27,408 bases of DNA, taken from Fervidifonticultor_A octavus_A (GTDB taxonomy: Bacteria > Sysuimicrobiota > Sysuimicrobiia > Sysuimicrobiales > Humicultoraceae). The notes under the pieces were generated by a model. That model was not told where the DNA came from. It made no database searches and saw only the letters and a list, made by a program, of their open reading frames with translations. Position 1 is the stretch's first letter, and each line of letters begins with the position of its first letter. Positions 21,700 to 27,408 of this stretch are shown here, in pieces. The translations under genes and the position numbers were made by a program. The DNA lies in contig JAVKID010000039.1 of NCBI GenBank assembly GCA_031459655.1, positions 1 to 27,408 of the forward strand, written 5' to 3'.

Positions 21700-23331
21700 G
21701 TGACCAAGTACATCTTCGTGACCGGAGGGGTGGCCTCGGCCCTGGGCAAGGGGATCACCTCGGCGTCGATCGGCCGGCTGCTCAAGAGCCGGGGCCTGCG
21801 GGTGACCATGCTCAAGTTCGACCCCTACGTCAACGTGGACGCCGGGACCATGAACCCCCACCAGCACGGCGAGGTCTTCGTAACCGATGACGGCGCCGAG
21901 ACCGACATGGACCTGGGCCACTACGAGCGGTTCATCGACGAAAACCTCAGCCGCGCCAACAACACGACGACCGGCAAGATCTACAACGCCGTCATCGCGC
22001 GGGAGCGCCGCGGCGAGTACCTGGGCGGCACCGTGCAGGTCATCCCACACGTGACCAACGAGATCAAGGACGAGATCCGGTCGCTGGGCCGGTCTGCCGA
22101 CGCCGATGTGGTCATCACCGAGGTCGGGGGGACGGTGGGCGACATCGAGGGTCTGCCCTTCCTGGAGGCGATCCGGCAGTTCCGGCGCTCGGTGGGCGAG
22201 CAGCACGTGATGTACATCCACGTCTCGCTGGTGCCGTTCCTCCGCGGCCCCGGCGAACTGAAGACCAAGCCGACCCAGCACTCCGTGAAGGAACTGCGCA
22301 GCATCGGGATTCAGCCCGACGTCATCGTCTGCCGCACCGAGCGGCCGCTGGGGCGGGCGGTCAAGGAGAAGATCGCGCTGTTCTGCGATGTGGAGCCCGA
22401 GGCGGTGATCCAGGCCCAAGACGCCGAGAGTATCTACGAGGTCCCCTTGATCTTGGAGGAGGAGGGCCTGGGGCGGATCATCGTGCGGCGGCTGGGGCTG
22501 GGCGATCTGCCCGAGCCCGATCTGGCCGAGTGGCAGGCCCTGGTGGAGCGCATCCGCCGCCCGGAAGGTCGCGTCCGCATCGCCCTGGTGGGCAAGTACA
22601 TGGGGGTCGAGGACACCTACGTCAGCATCGTGGAGGCGCTGCGTCACGGCGGCATCAGCAACAACAGCGCCGTGGAGATCGACAAGGTGGACTCCGAACA
22701 GGTGGAGCGCTGGAGCGACGCCGAGGTGAGCAGCCGGCTGGGGGCGTTCCACGGGATCCTGGTCTGTCCGGGATTCGGGGCGCGGGGGGTCGAGGGCAAG
22801 GTGCGCGCCATCCGCTACGCGCGGGAGCACGGCGTGCCGTTCCTGGGAATCTGCTACGGCATGCAGTGGGCGGTGGTCGAGTTCGCCCGGCACGTCTGCG
22901 GCCTGACCGGGGCCAACACCACCGAGGTGGACCCGGCCACACCGCACCCGGTGATCTCCATGCTGGCCGAGCAGCGGGGCATTGTGGACAAGGGCGGGAC
23001 CATGCGCCTGGGCCGGTATCCCTGCCGGGTAGCGCCGGGCTCCCGGGCCATGGAGGCGTATGGCGTCCCCGAGGTCGGAGAGCGCCACCGCCACCGCTAC
23101 GAACTCAACAACGCCTACCGGCCGATCCTGGAGGCCCACGGCATGCGGGTCAGCGGGATCTATCCCGAGCAGGACCTGGTGGAGATCATCGAACTGCCCG
23201 ATCATCCGTGGTTCGTGGGCACGCAGTTCCACGGCGAGTACCGGTCGCGGCCGAACCGACCGCACCCGCTCTATCGGGCGTTCATCCGGGCGGCCCTGGA
23301 CCGGACCGCGGTGGAGGCGCGACGTCCGTAG
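21700..23331 (+). CDS. pyrG: CTP synthase
   Basis: The protein has 543 residues. The N-terminal synthetase domain begins KYIFVTGGVASALGKGI (ATP loop) and has FDPYVNVDAGTMNPHQHGEV and DDGAETDMDLGHYERF. The C-terminal glutaminase domain carries the catalytic Cys385 (GICYGMQ), His511 and Glu513. It makes CTP from UTP, ATP and glutamine. In most CTP synthases the His/Glu pair reads FHPEF. Here it is FHGEY, so the Pro between the two catalytic residues is Gly512. The GTG start at 21700 has GGGAGGGGGAG two bases upstream. It is followed by ilvE after a 73-bp gap containing a small hairpin. Confidence 0.96.
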   Translation: MTKYIFVTGGVASALGKGITSASIGRLLKSRGLRVTMLKFDPYVNVDAGTMNPHQHGEVFVTDDGAETDMDLGHYERFIDENLSRANNTTTGKIYNAVIARERRGEYLGGTVQVIPHVTNEIKDEIRSLGRSADADVVITEVGGTVGDIEGLPFLEAIRQFRRSVGEQHVMYIHVSLVPFLRGPGELKTKPTQHSVKELRSIGIQPDVIVCRTERPLGRAVKEKIALFCDVEPEAVIQAQDAESIYEVPLILEEEGLGRIIVRRLGLGDLPEPDLAEWQALVERIRRPEGRVRIALVGKYMGVEDTYVSIVEALRHGGISNNSAVEIDKVDSEQVERWSDAEVSSRLGAFHGILVCPGFGARGVEGKVRAIRYAREHGVPFLGICYGMQWAVVEFARHVCGLTGANTTEVDPATPHPVISMLAEQRGIVDKGGTMRLGRYPCRVAPGSRAMEAYGVPEVGERHRHRYELNNAYRPILEAHGMRVSGIYPEQDLVEIIELPDHPWFVGTQFHGEYRSRPNRPHPLYRAFIRAALDRTAVEARRP

Positions 23332-23342
23332 TCCACCCCCCA

Positions 23343-23359
23343 CATCCGCTGCGCGGATG
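23343..23359. other. Small perfect hairpin between pyrG and ilvE
   Basis: CATCCGC (23343-23349) and GCGGATG (23353-23359) form a 7-bp stem around a three-base loop. It starts 12 bases after the pyrG stop. There is no T run, so as an intrinsic terminator it would be poor. It may stabilise or process the mRNA. Confidence 0.35.
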
Positions 23360-23404
23360 GATGACCCCGGATGGCTGTGCCGGGAGACGAACAGGAGGGA
23401 AGAG

Positions 23405-24298
23405 ATGACCGCAGCAGTCTACGTCAACGGGCGGATCACCTCGAAGGAGGAGGCGACCGTCTCGGTGTACGACCACGGGTTCCTCTACGGCGACGGGGTC
23501 TTCGAGGGCATCCGCGTCTACGGCGGCCGCATCTTCAAGCTGGAGGAGCACCTGGACCGGCTCTACGAGTCGGCCCGGGCCATCCTGTTGGAGATCCCGC
23601 TGTCGCGCGACGAGATGCGCGACGCGATCATCGCCACCGTGCGGGCCAGCGGCCTGCAGGACGCCTACATCCGGCCGGTGGTCAGCCGCGGGCCCGGCGA
23701 CCTGGGCATCGATCCCCGCAAGTGCACCGGCGCCACGGTGGTCATCATCGTGGACGCCATCCGGCTGTATCCGAAGGAGGCCTACGAGCGCGGGCTGCGC
23801 GTGGTGACGGCCAGCGTGCGCCGGCCGGCCCCCGATGCCCTCAACGGCCGGGTCAAGTCCCTCAACTACCTGAACAACATCCTGGCCCGCCTCGAGGCGA
23901 ACCGGGCCGGGGTGGAGGAGGCGCTGCTGCTCACCGCCGACGGGTACCTCTGCGAGTGCAGCGCCGACAACATCTTCCTGGTCAAGGGCGGCGTGGTCCG
24001 CACCCCGGCGGCGCACCTGGGCCTGCTCAAGGGGATCACCCGCGACACCGTGCTGGACCTGGCGCGCCAGTTGGGCATTCCGGCCGAGGAGGGGATCCTG
24101 ACCCTCCACGACCTCTACACCGCCGACGAGTGCTTCCTGACCGGGACCGGCGCCGAGGTGGCGCCGGTCGTGGACGCGGACGGCCGGATGATCGGCGACG
24201 GCCGTCCCGGTGAGATCACCCGGCGGTTGAACGAGGCCCTCCGCGACCTGGCCCGGCGCACGGGGACGCCGGTGGGCGCTCACCACGTGCCGCGCTAG
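23405..24298 (+). CDS. ilvE: Branched-chain amino acid aminotransferase (class IV)
   Basis: The protein has 297 residues. Fold type IV PLP enzymes show YDHGFLYGDGVFEGIRVYGG (22-41), an Arg-rich YIRPVVSRG segment, and the PLP lysine Lys151 in GRVKSLNYLNNILA. The ECSADNIFLVKGGVVRTP and FLTGTGAEVAPV segments bind the PLP phosphate. It transfers amino groups between leucine, isoleucine or valine and 2-oxoglutarate. D-amino acid aminotransferases and 4-amino-4-deoxychorismate lyases share the fold; the length and the EGIRVYGG motif favour BCAT. The start has an excellent AGGAGGGA ribosome site. The nudF gene starts two bases after its stop. Confidence 0.9.
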   Translation: MTAAVYVNGRITSKEEATVSVYDHGFLYGDGVFEGIRVYGGRIFKLEEHLDRLYESARAILLEIPLSRDEMRDAIIATVRASGLQDAYIRPVVSRGPGDLGIDPRKCTGATVVIIVDAIRLYPKEAYERGLRVVTASVRRPAPDALNGRVKSLNYLNNILARLEANRAGVEEALLLTADGYLCECSADNIFLVKGGVVRTPAAHLGLLKGITRDTVLDLARQLGIPAEEGILTLHDLYTADECFLTGTGAEVAPVVDADGRMIGDGRPGEITRRLNEALRDLARRTGTPVGAHHVPR

Positions 24299-24300
24299 GC

Positions 24301-24837
24301 ATGGAACCGCCACACGCGGAGCCGACCGTCGCGTCGCGGCTGATCTACCGCGGCCGGGTGGTGACCCTGCGGGTCGACGAGGTCCGGGGACCCGGCGGAC
24401 GGATCGGGGTGCGCGAGATCGTCGAGCACCCTGGCGCGGCGGCCATCGTCGCCGTGACCGATCAGGACGAGGTCGTCCTCGTCCGGCAGTACCGGAAGGC
24501 GGTGGAGGCCACCCTGCTGGAGATCCCGGCCGGGACGCTGGAGCCCGGCGAGACGCCGCTGGACTGCGCGCAGCGGGAACTGGCCGAGGAGACCGGCCTG
24601 CAGGCCGGCTTGATGACGCCCATGGTGACGTTCGTCCCCTCGCCCGGGGTGCTCACCGAGCAGATCACCATCTTCCTGGCGCGCGGGTTGAGACCGGCGG
24701 CGCAGGCCCTGCCCGAAGAGGAGGAAGGGCTGCACTCCGTCCGCGTGCCGCTCGGGCAGATCCCGGCGTTGATCGACGCCGGCGAGGTGAGGGACGCGAA
24801 GACGCTGATCGGCCTGCTGCTGCTCACCCGTCGGTGA
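24301..24837 (+). CDS. nudF: ADP-ribose pyrophosphatase (Nudix hydrolase)
   Basis: The protein has 178 residues. The Nudix box runs from Gly78 to Leu100: GTLEPGETPLDCAQ followed by RELAEETGL, with all catalytic Glu present. Upstream VLVRQYRKAVEATLLEIPAG is the strand and turn typical of ADP-ribose pyrophosphatases, and downstream FVPSPGVLTEQ is their proline/glutamate loop. It splits ADP-ribose into AMP and ribose-5-phosphate. This fits the context, as deoB just downstream makes or uses ribose-5-phosphate. The order nudF-xerD-deoB-punA also occurs in Bacillus in looser form. The start follows the ilvE stop by two bases, and xerD begins one base after its own stop. Confidence 0.9.
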   Translation: MEPPHAEPTVASRLIYRGRVVTLRVDEVRGPGGRIGVREIVEHPGAAAIVAVTDQDEVVLVRQYRKAVEATLLEIPAGTLEPGETPLDCAQRELAEETGLQAGLMTPMVTFVPSPGVLTEQITIFLARGLRPAAQALPEEEEGLHSVRVPLGQIPALIDAGEVRDAKTLIGLLLLTRR

Positions 24838-24838
24838 G

Positions 24839-25777
24839 ATGCCTGCGGAAGACCCCCCGGCCCTGGCGGCGGCGCTCGAGGCGTATCTCGCGTACGCGGT
24901 GAGCGAGCGCGGGCTGGCCCGCCACACCGTGGACGCCTACGCGCGCGACCTGCGCGACTTCATCGCCTTTGCGGCGCGCCGTGGGCTCTCCGGGCCCGAG
25001 GGAATCCACCGGGCCACCATCACCCTCTACCTGCTCCACCTGCGCCGCAGAGGCCTCGCGCCCAGTTCGACCGCCCGTCGGCTCGCCGCCATCCGGGGCT
25101 GGACGAGGTTCCTGCTGCGGGAAGCCCTGATCGCCGACGATCCGGCCGTCGACGTGGCGCCGGCGCGCCGGCCCCGGCGTCTGCCCGATGTCCTCACGGT
25201 GCAGGAGGTCGAGCAGCTCCTGGCGCAGCCCCGGGGCGCCAGCCCCCAGGCGGTGCGGGACCGCGCCATCCTGGAACTCCTCTACGCGGCCGGGCTGCGC
25301 GTCGGCGAACTCGTGGGGCTCGATGTGGGTGACGTTCACCTCGCCGTCGAGTACGTGCGGTGCGTGGGCAAGGGCACCAAGGAGCGGATCGTCCCGATCG
25401 GGAGCGCCGCCGTGCGCGCGCTGCAGCGCTACCTGGTCCACGCCCGTCCAGCCCTGGCCGGACGGCGCCCCAGCCCGGCGCTGTTCCTCAATCGCCGGGG
25501 CGGCCGGCTGAGCCGGCAGAGCGTGTGGCGCCTGCTGAAGACCGCAGCAGCGCAGGCGGGCATCCGCAGACCGATCGGGCCTCACACCCTGCGCCACTCC
25601 TTCGCGACCCACCTGCTCGACGGGGGGGCCGACCTGCGCGCCGTCCAGGAGATGCTGGGCCACGCCAGCATCGCCACGACGCAGATCTACACCCACCTGA
25701 GCCGCTCGCGCCTGCGCGAGGTCTACCGTCGGGCGCACCCCCGCGACCGGATGGCACTTCAATCGGAAAGGCCATAG
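24839..25777 (+). CDS. xerD: Tyrosine recombinase XerD/XerC type
   Basis: The protein has 312 residues. The N-terminal SAM-like core-binding domain (about 10-100) has LEAYLAYAVSERGLARHTVD. The C-terminal catalytic domain carries Arg154 (GLRVGELVGL), Lys178 (VGKGTKER), His249-Arg252 (HTLRH), His275 (LGHAS) and the nucleophile Tyr284 (IYTHL), so all active-site residues are present. XerC and XerD resolve chromosome dimers at dif. Which of the two this is, or whether it works alone, cannot be told; the position before deoB matches Bacillus xerD. It is in a housekeeping operon with no mobile-element features around it, so it is not a phage integrase. The downstream deoB begins three bases after its stop. 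Confidence 0.92.
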   Translation: MPAEDPPALAAALEAYLAYAVSERGLARHTVDAYARDLRDFIAFAARRGLSGPEGIHRATITLYLLHLRRRGLAPSSTARRLAAIRGWTRFLLREALIADDPAVDVAPARRPRRLPDVLTVQEVEQLLAQPRGASPQAVRDRAILELLYAAGLRVGELVGLDVGDVHLAVEYVRCVGKGTKERIVPIGSAAVRALQRYLVHARPALAGRRPSPALFLNRRGGRLSRQSVWRLLKTAAAQAGIRRPIGPHTLRHSFATHLLDGGADLRAVQEMLGHASIATTQIYTHLSRSRLREVYRRAHPRDRMALQSERP

Positions 25778-25780
25778 CCC

Positions 25781-26944
25781 ATGCGCGTGCTCCTGTTGGT
25801 CCTCGACGGGTGCGGCATCGGCGCGCTTCCCGACGCGGCGGACTACGGCGATGAGGGCAGCCACACGCTGGCCAACACCGCGCGCGCGGCGGGCGGGCTG
25901 CGGCTGCCGACCCTCGAGCGCCTGGGGCTGGGCGTTCTCGCGCCGATCCCCGGCGTGCGGCCAACCAGCGACCATCAGGCGGCGGTGGGCGTCCTGCGCG
26001 AGCGCTCGGCCGGCAAGGATTCGACCACCGGCCACTGGGAACTGGCGGGGCTCATCGTCCCCCACCCCTTCCCGACGTTTCCCCACGGGTTTCCCGAAGA
26101 GGTCATCCTGGCCTTCGAGGCCGCCATCGGCCGCCGGGTCCTGGGCAACGTGGTGGCGTCGGGCACCGAGATCATCCGGCGCCTGGGCGAAGAGCACCTG
26201 CGGACCGGTTCCCCGATCGTCTACACGTCGGCGGACAGTGTGTTCCAGGTCGCGGCCCACGAGGAGGTCGTCCCGGTCGAGCAACTCTACGCGTGGTGCC
26301 GGACCGCGCGGGAGATCCTGCGGGGGGAGTGGGGGGTCAGCCGCGTCATCGCGCGGCCGTTTGTCGGATCGCCCGGCGCGTTCGCGCGCACCGATCGGCG
26401 GCGCGACTTCACCCTTCCGCCCACCGGCCCCACCGTGCTGGACGCGCTGGAGGCCGACGGCATCCCCGTGGTGGGCATCGGGAAGGTCGAGGACCTCTTC
26501 GCCGGGCGCGGGCTGACGCGTGCGGTGCGGACCCATGGGGACATGGACGGGATCACGCAGGCGGCCGCCGCGCTGCGGACGCTGGAGCAGGGCCTGGTGT
26601 TCGTCACCCTGGTGGACCTGGACACGGTCTACGGTCACCGCAACGACCCCGAGGGATTCGCCCGGCACCTGGAGCGCATCGACGCCCGCCTCCCCGAGCT
26701 CCTGGACGCCTGCACGTCCGGCGACCTGGCCATCGTGACCGCCGACCACGGTAACGACCCGACCACCCCGAGCACCGACCACTCCCGGGAGCAGGTCCCG
26801 GTGCTGGCCTGGCGCCCACATCTCCCCCCGGGGCGGCGGCTCGGCGTGCGGGACTCCTTCGCCGACGTTGGCGCCACTGTGGCCGAAGCCTTCGGGCTGC
26901 GCTGGACGGGGCCGGGGCAGAGTTTCTGGGCGACGCTGCGGTAG
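25781..26944 (+). CDS. deoB: Phosphopentomutase
   Basis: The protein has 387 residues, the length of the Bacillus enzyme. It belongs to the alkaline phosphatase superfamily. VLLLVLDGCGIGALPDA carries the first metal Asp (Asp9). GKDSTTGHWELAG (79-90) holds the phosphorylated Thr. VTADHGNDPTTPSTDHSRE contains the Asp/His metal ligands near the C-terminus. The enzyme interconverts (deoxy)ribose-1-phosphate and -5-phosphate with manganese. The following punA gene releases ribose-1-phosphate from nucleosides, so the two form a salvage pathway. The ATG at 25781 follows xerD by three bases. The 66-bp gap to punA contains a GTAGGC-type short repeat and no evident terminator. Confidence 0.96.
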   Translation: MRVLLLVLDGCGIGALPDAADYGDEGSHTLANTARAAGGLRLPTLERLGLGVLAPIPGVRPTSDHQAAVGVLRERSAGKDSTTGHWELAGLIVPHPFPTFPHGFPEEVILAFEAAIGRRVLGNVVASGTEIIRRLGEEHLRTGSPIVYTSADSVFQVAAHEEVVPVEQLYAWCRTAREILRGEWGVSRVIARPFVGSPGAFARTDRRRDFTLPPTGPTVLDALEADGIPVVGIGKVEDLFAGRGLTRAVRTHGDMDGITQAAAALRTLEQGLVFVTLVDLDTVYGHRNDPEGFARHLERIDARLPELLDACTSGDLAIVTADHGNDPTTPSTDHSREQVPVLAWRPHLPPGRRLGVRDSFADVGATVAEAFGLRWTGPGQSFWATLR

Positions 26945-27010
26945 GCGCGGCCGCCGCCCGGTAGGCCCGGGCCGCCGCGCATCGAACACCATAGGTGGCA
27001 GGAGGGATCC

Positions 27011-27408
27011 ATGACCTGGGCAGCCCGCGCACGGGAGGCCGCCGCCGCGATCCGGCAGCGGGCGACCCGCATCCCTGACGTCGGTATCATCCTGGGGTCC
27101 GGGCTTGGCGCACTGGCAGACCACGTGGCCGCAGACGCGGTCGTGCCGTTCGCAGAGATCCCCCACTTTCCGCGGCCGGGCGTCCCGGGCCACAGCGGGC
27201 GTCTGGTGATCGGGACGCTGGAGGACCGTGCCGTGGCCGTCCTGCAAGGGCGCGTGCACCTCTACGAGGGCTACACCATGGCCGAGGTCGCGTTCCCGGT
27301 CCGGACGCTGCACGCGCTGGGCGCCCGCACCCTCATCGTGACCAACGCCGCCGGAGGGCTCAACCGGTTCTTCCGGCCCGGCGACCTCATGCTGATCGCC
27401 GATCACAT
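27011..27408 (+). CDS. punA: Purine nucleoside phosphorylase, N-terminal part (runs off the window)
   Basis: The first 132 residues are present. VGIILGSGLGALADHV holds the phosphate-binding Ser. Then come IPHFPRPGVPGHSGRLVIG (conserved His loop), VLQGRVHLYEGYTMAEVAFP (the Arg and Tyr contacts) and TLIVTNAAGGLNRFFRPGDL. This is the trimeric family of purine nucleoside phosphorylases (inosine/guanosine type, PunA/DeoD2). It splits inosine or guanosine with phosphate to the base and ribose-1-phosphate. 5'-Methylthioadenosine phosphorylases are related, but the E-G-Y and N-A-A-G-G pattern favours PNP. A strong AGGAGGGA site precedes the ATG at 27011 by four bases. Confidence 0.93.
   Translation, partial: MTWAARAREAAAAIRQRATRIPDVGIILGSGLGALADHVAADAVVPFAEIPHFPRPGVPGHSGRLVIGTLEDRAVAVLQGRVHLYEGYTMAEVAFPVRTLHALGARTLIVTNAAGGLNRFFRPGDLMLIADH

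Noticed and set aside
19908..21815. Long minus-strand open frame opposite recN
   Set aside because: Shadow of recN; no recognisable domain and biased composition. RecN motifs are complete on the plus strand.
21538..23343. Long minus-strand open frame opposite pyrG
   Set aside because: Shadow of pyrG, which has all catalytic residues on the plus strand.
24839..25777. Tyrosine recombinase as a sign of a mobile element
   Set aside because: It sits in a conserved housekeeping order (nudF-xerD-deoB-punA) without attachment repeats, phage genes or composition change.
24824..27406. An 860-codon open frame on the minus strand across nudF end, xerD, deoB and punA
   Set aside because: It is antisense to three clearly recognised genes, has no family motif, and is rich in Arg, Gly, Pro and His, as expected when G+C-rich coding DNA is read backward.

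Overview
The window is a gene-dense stretch of bacterial chromosome with very high G+C content and strong G/C bias at third codon positions. No gap between genes exceeds about 130 bp, and I found no rRNA, tRNA, CRISPR array, insertion sequence or phage gene. An AMIN-domain secretin (PilQ) implies an outer membrane. The housekeeping gene order (efp-nusB-...-ispA-tlyA-nadK-recN and nudF-xerD-deoB-punA) follows the Terrabacteria/Firmicutes pattern, and EF-P carries Arg at position 32, as I recall for Thermus. My inference is a G+C-rich diderm from a deep Terrabacteria lineage (Deinococcota, Armatimonadota or a related candidate phylum). The sequence alone does not settle the phylum.

Region 1 (1-2289) looks like surface-sugar functions: the 5' end of a family 2 glycosyltransferase on the minus strand, a divergent polytopic membrane protein resembling GT-C glycosyltransferases, and a SAM-dependent methyltransferase.

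Region 2 (2378-14738) is a type IV pilus locus. It starts with four pseudopilin-like genes: a PilV/GspI-like protein, a PilW-like protein with a roughly 155-residue Thr/Pro repeat tail, a 710-residue PilX/DUF4900-like protein and a GspH/FimT-like protein. These are followed by pilM, pilN and pilO. A gene for a degenerate GGDEF protein with an intact c-di-GMP I-site comes next, then a convergent minus-strand gene for a secreted protein with an internal duplication, then pilD. The locus ends with a pilP-like gene, pilQ and a small secreted TPR protein. The major pilin, the motor ATPases (pilB, pilT) and pilC are not in the window.

Region 3 (14814-21680) is a tightly packed housekeeping run: pepQ, efp, nusB, acyP, ispA, tlyA, nadK and recN. 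Most junctions are 1-4 bp start/stop overlaps or longer overlaps. A good sigma-70-like promoter lies so close to the pepQ start that the mRNA may be leaderless. An extended -10 element precedes nusB.

Region 4 (21700-27408) encodes CTP synthase, a branched-chain aminotransferase, an ADP-ribose pyrophosphatase, a XerD-type recombinase, phosphopentomutase and the 5' part of purine nucleoside phosphorylase. The last two form a nucleoside salvage pair.

The most unusual material is in region 2: a probable catalytically dead c-di-GMP receptor inside the pilus locus, the Thr/Pro tail near glycosyltransferase genes, long Pro/Ala linkers in three successive envelope-spanning Pil proteins, and a mutually exclusive hairpin set in the leader of pilP-pilQ.
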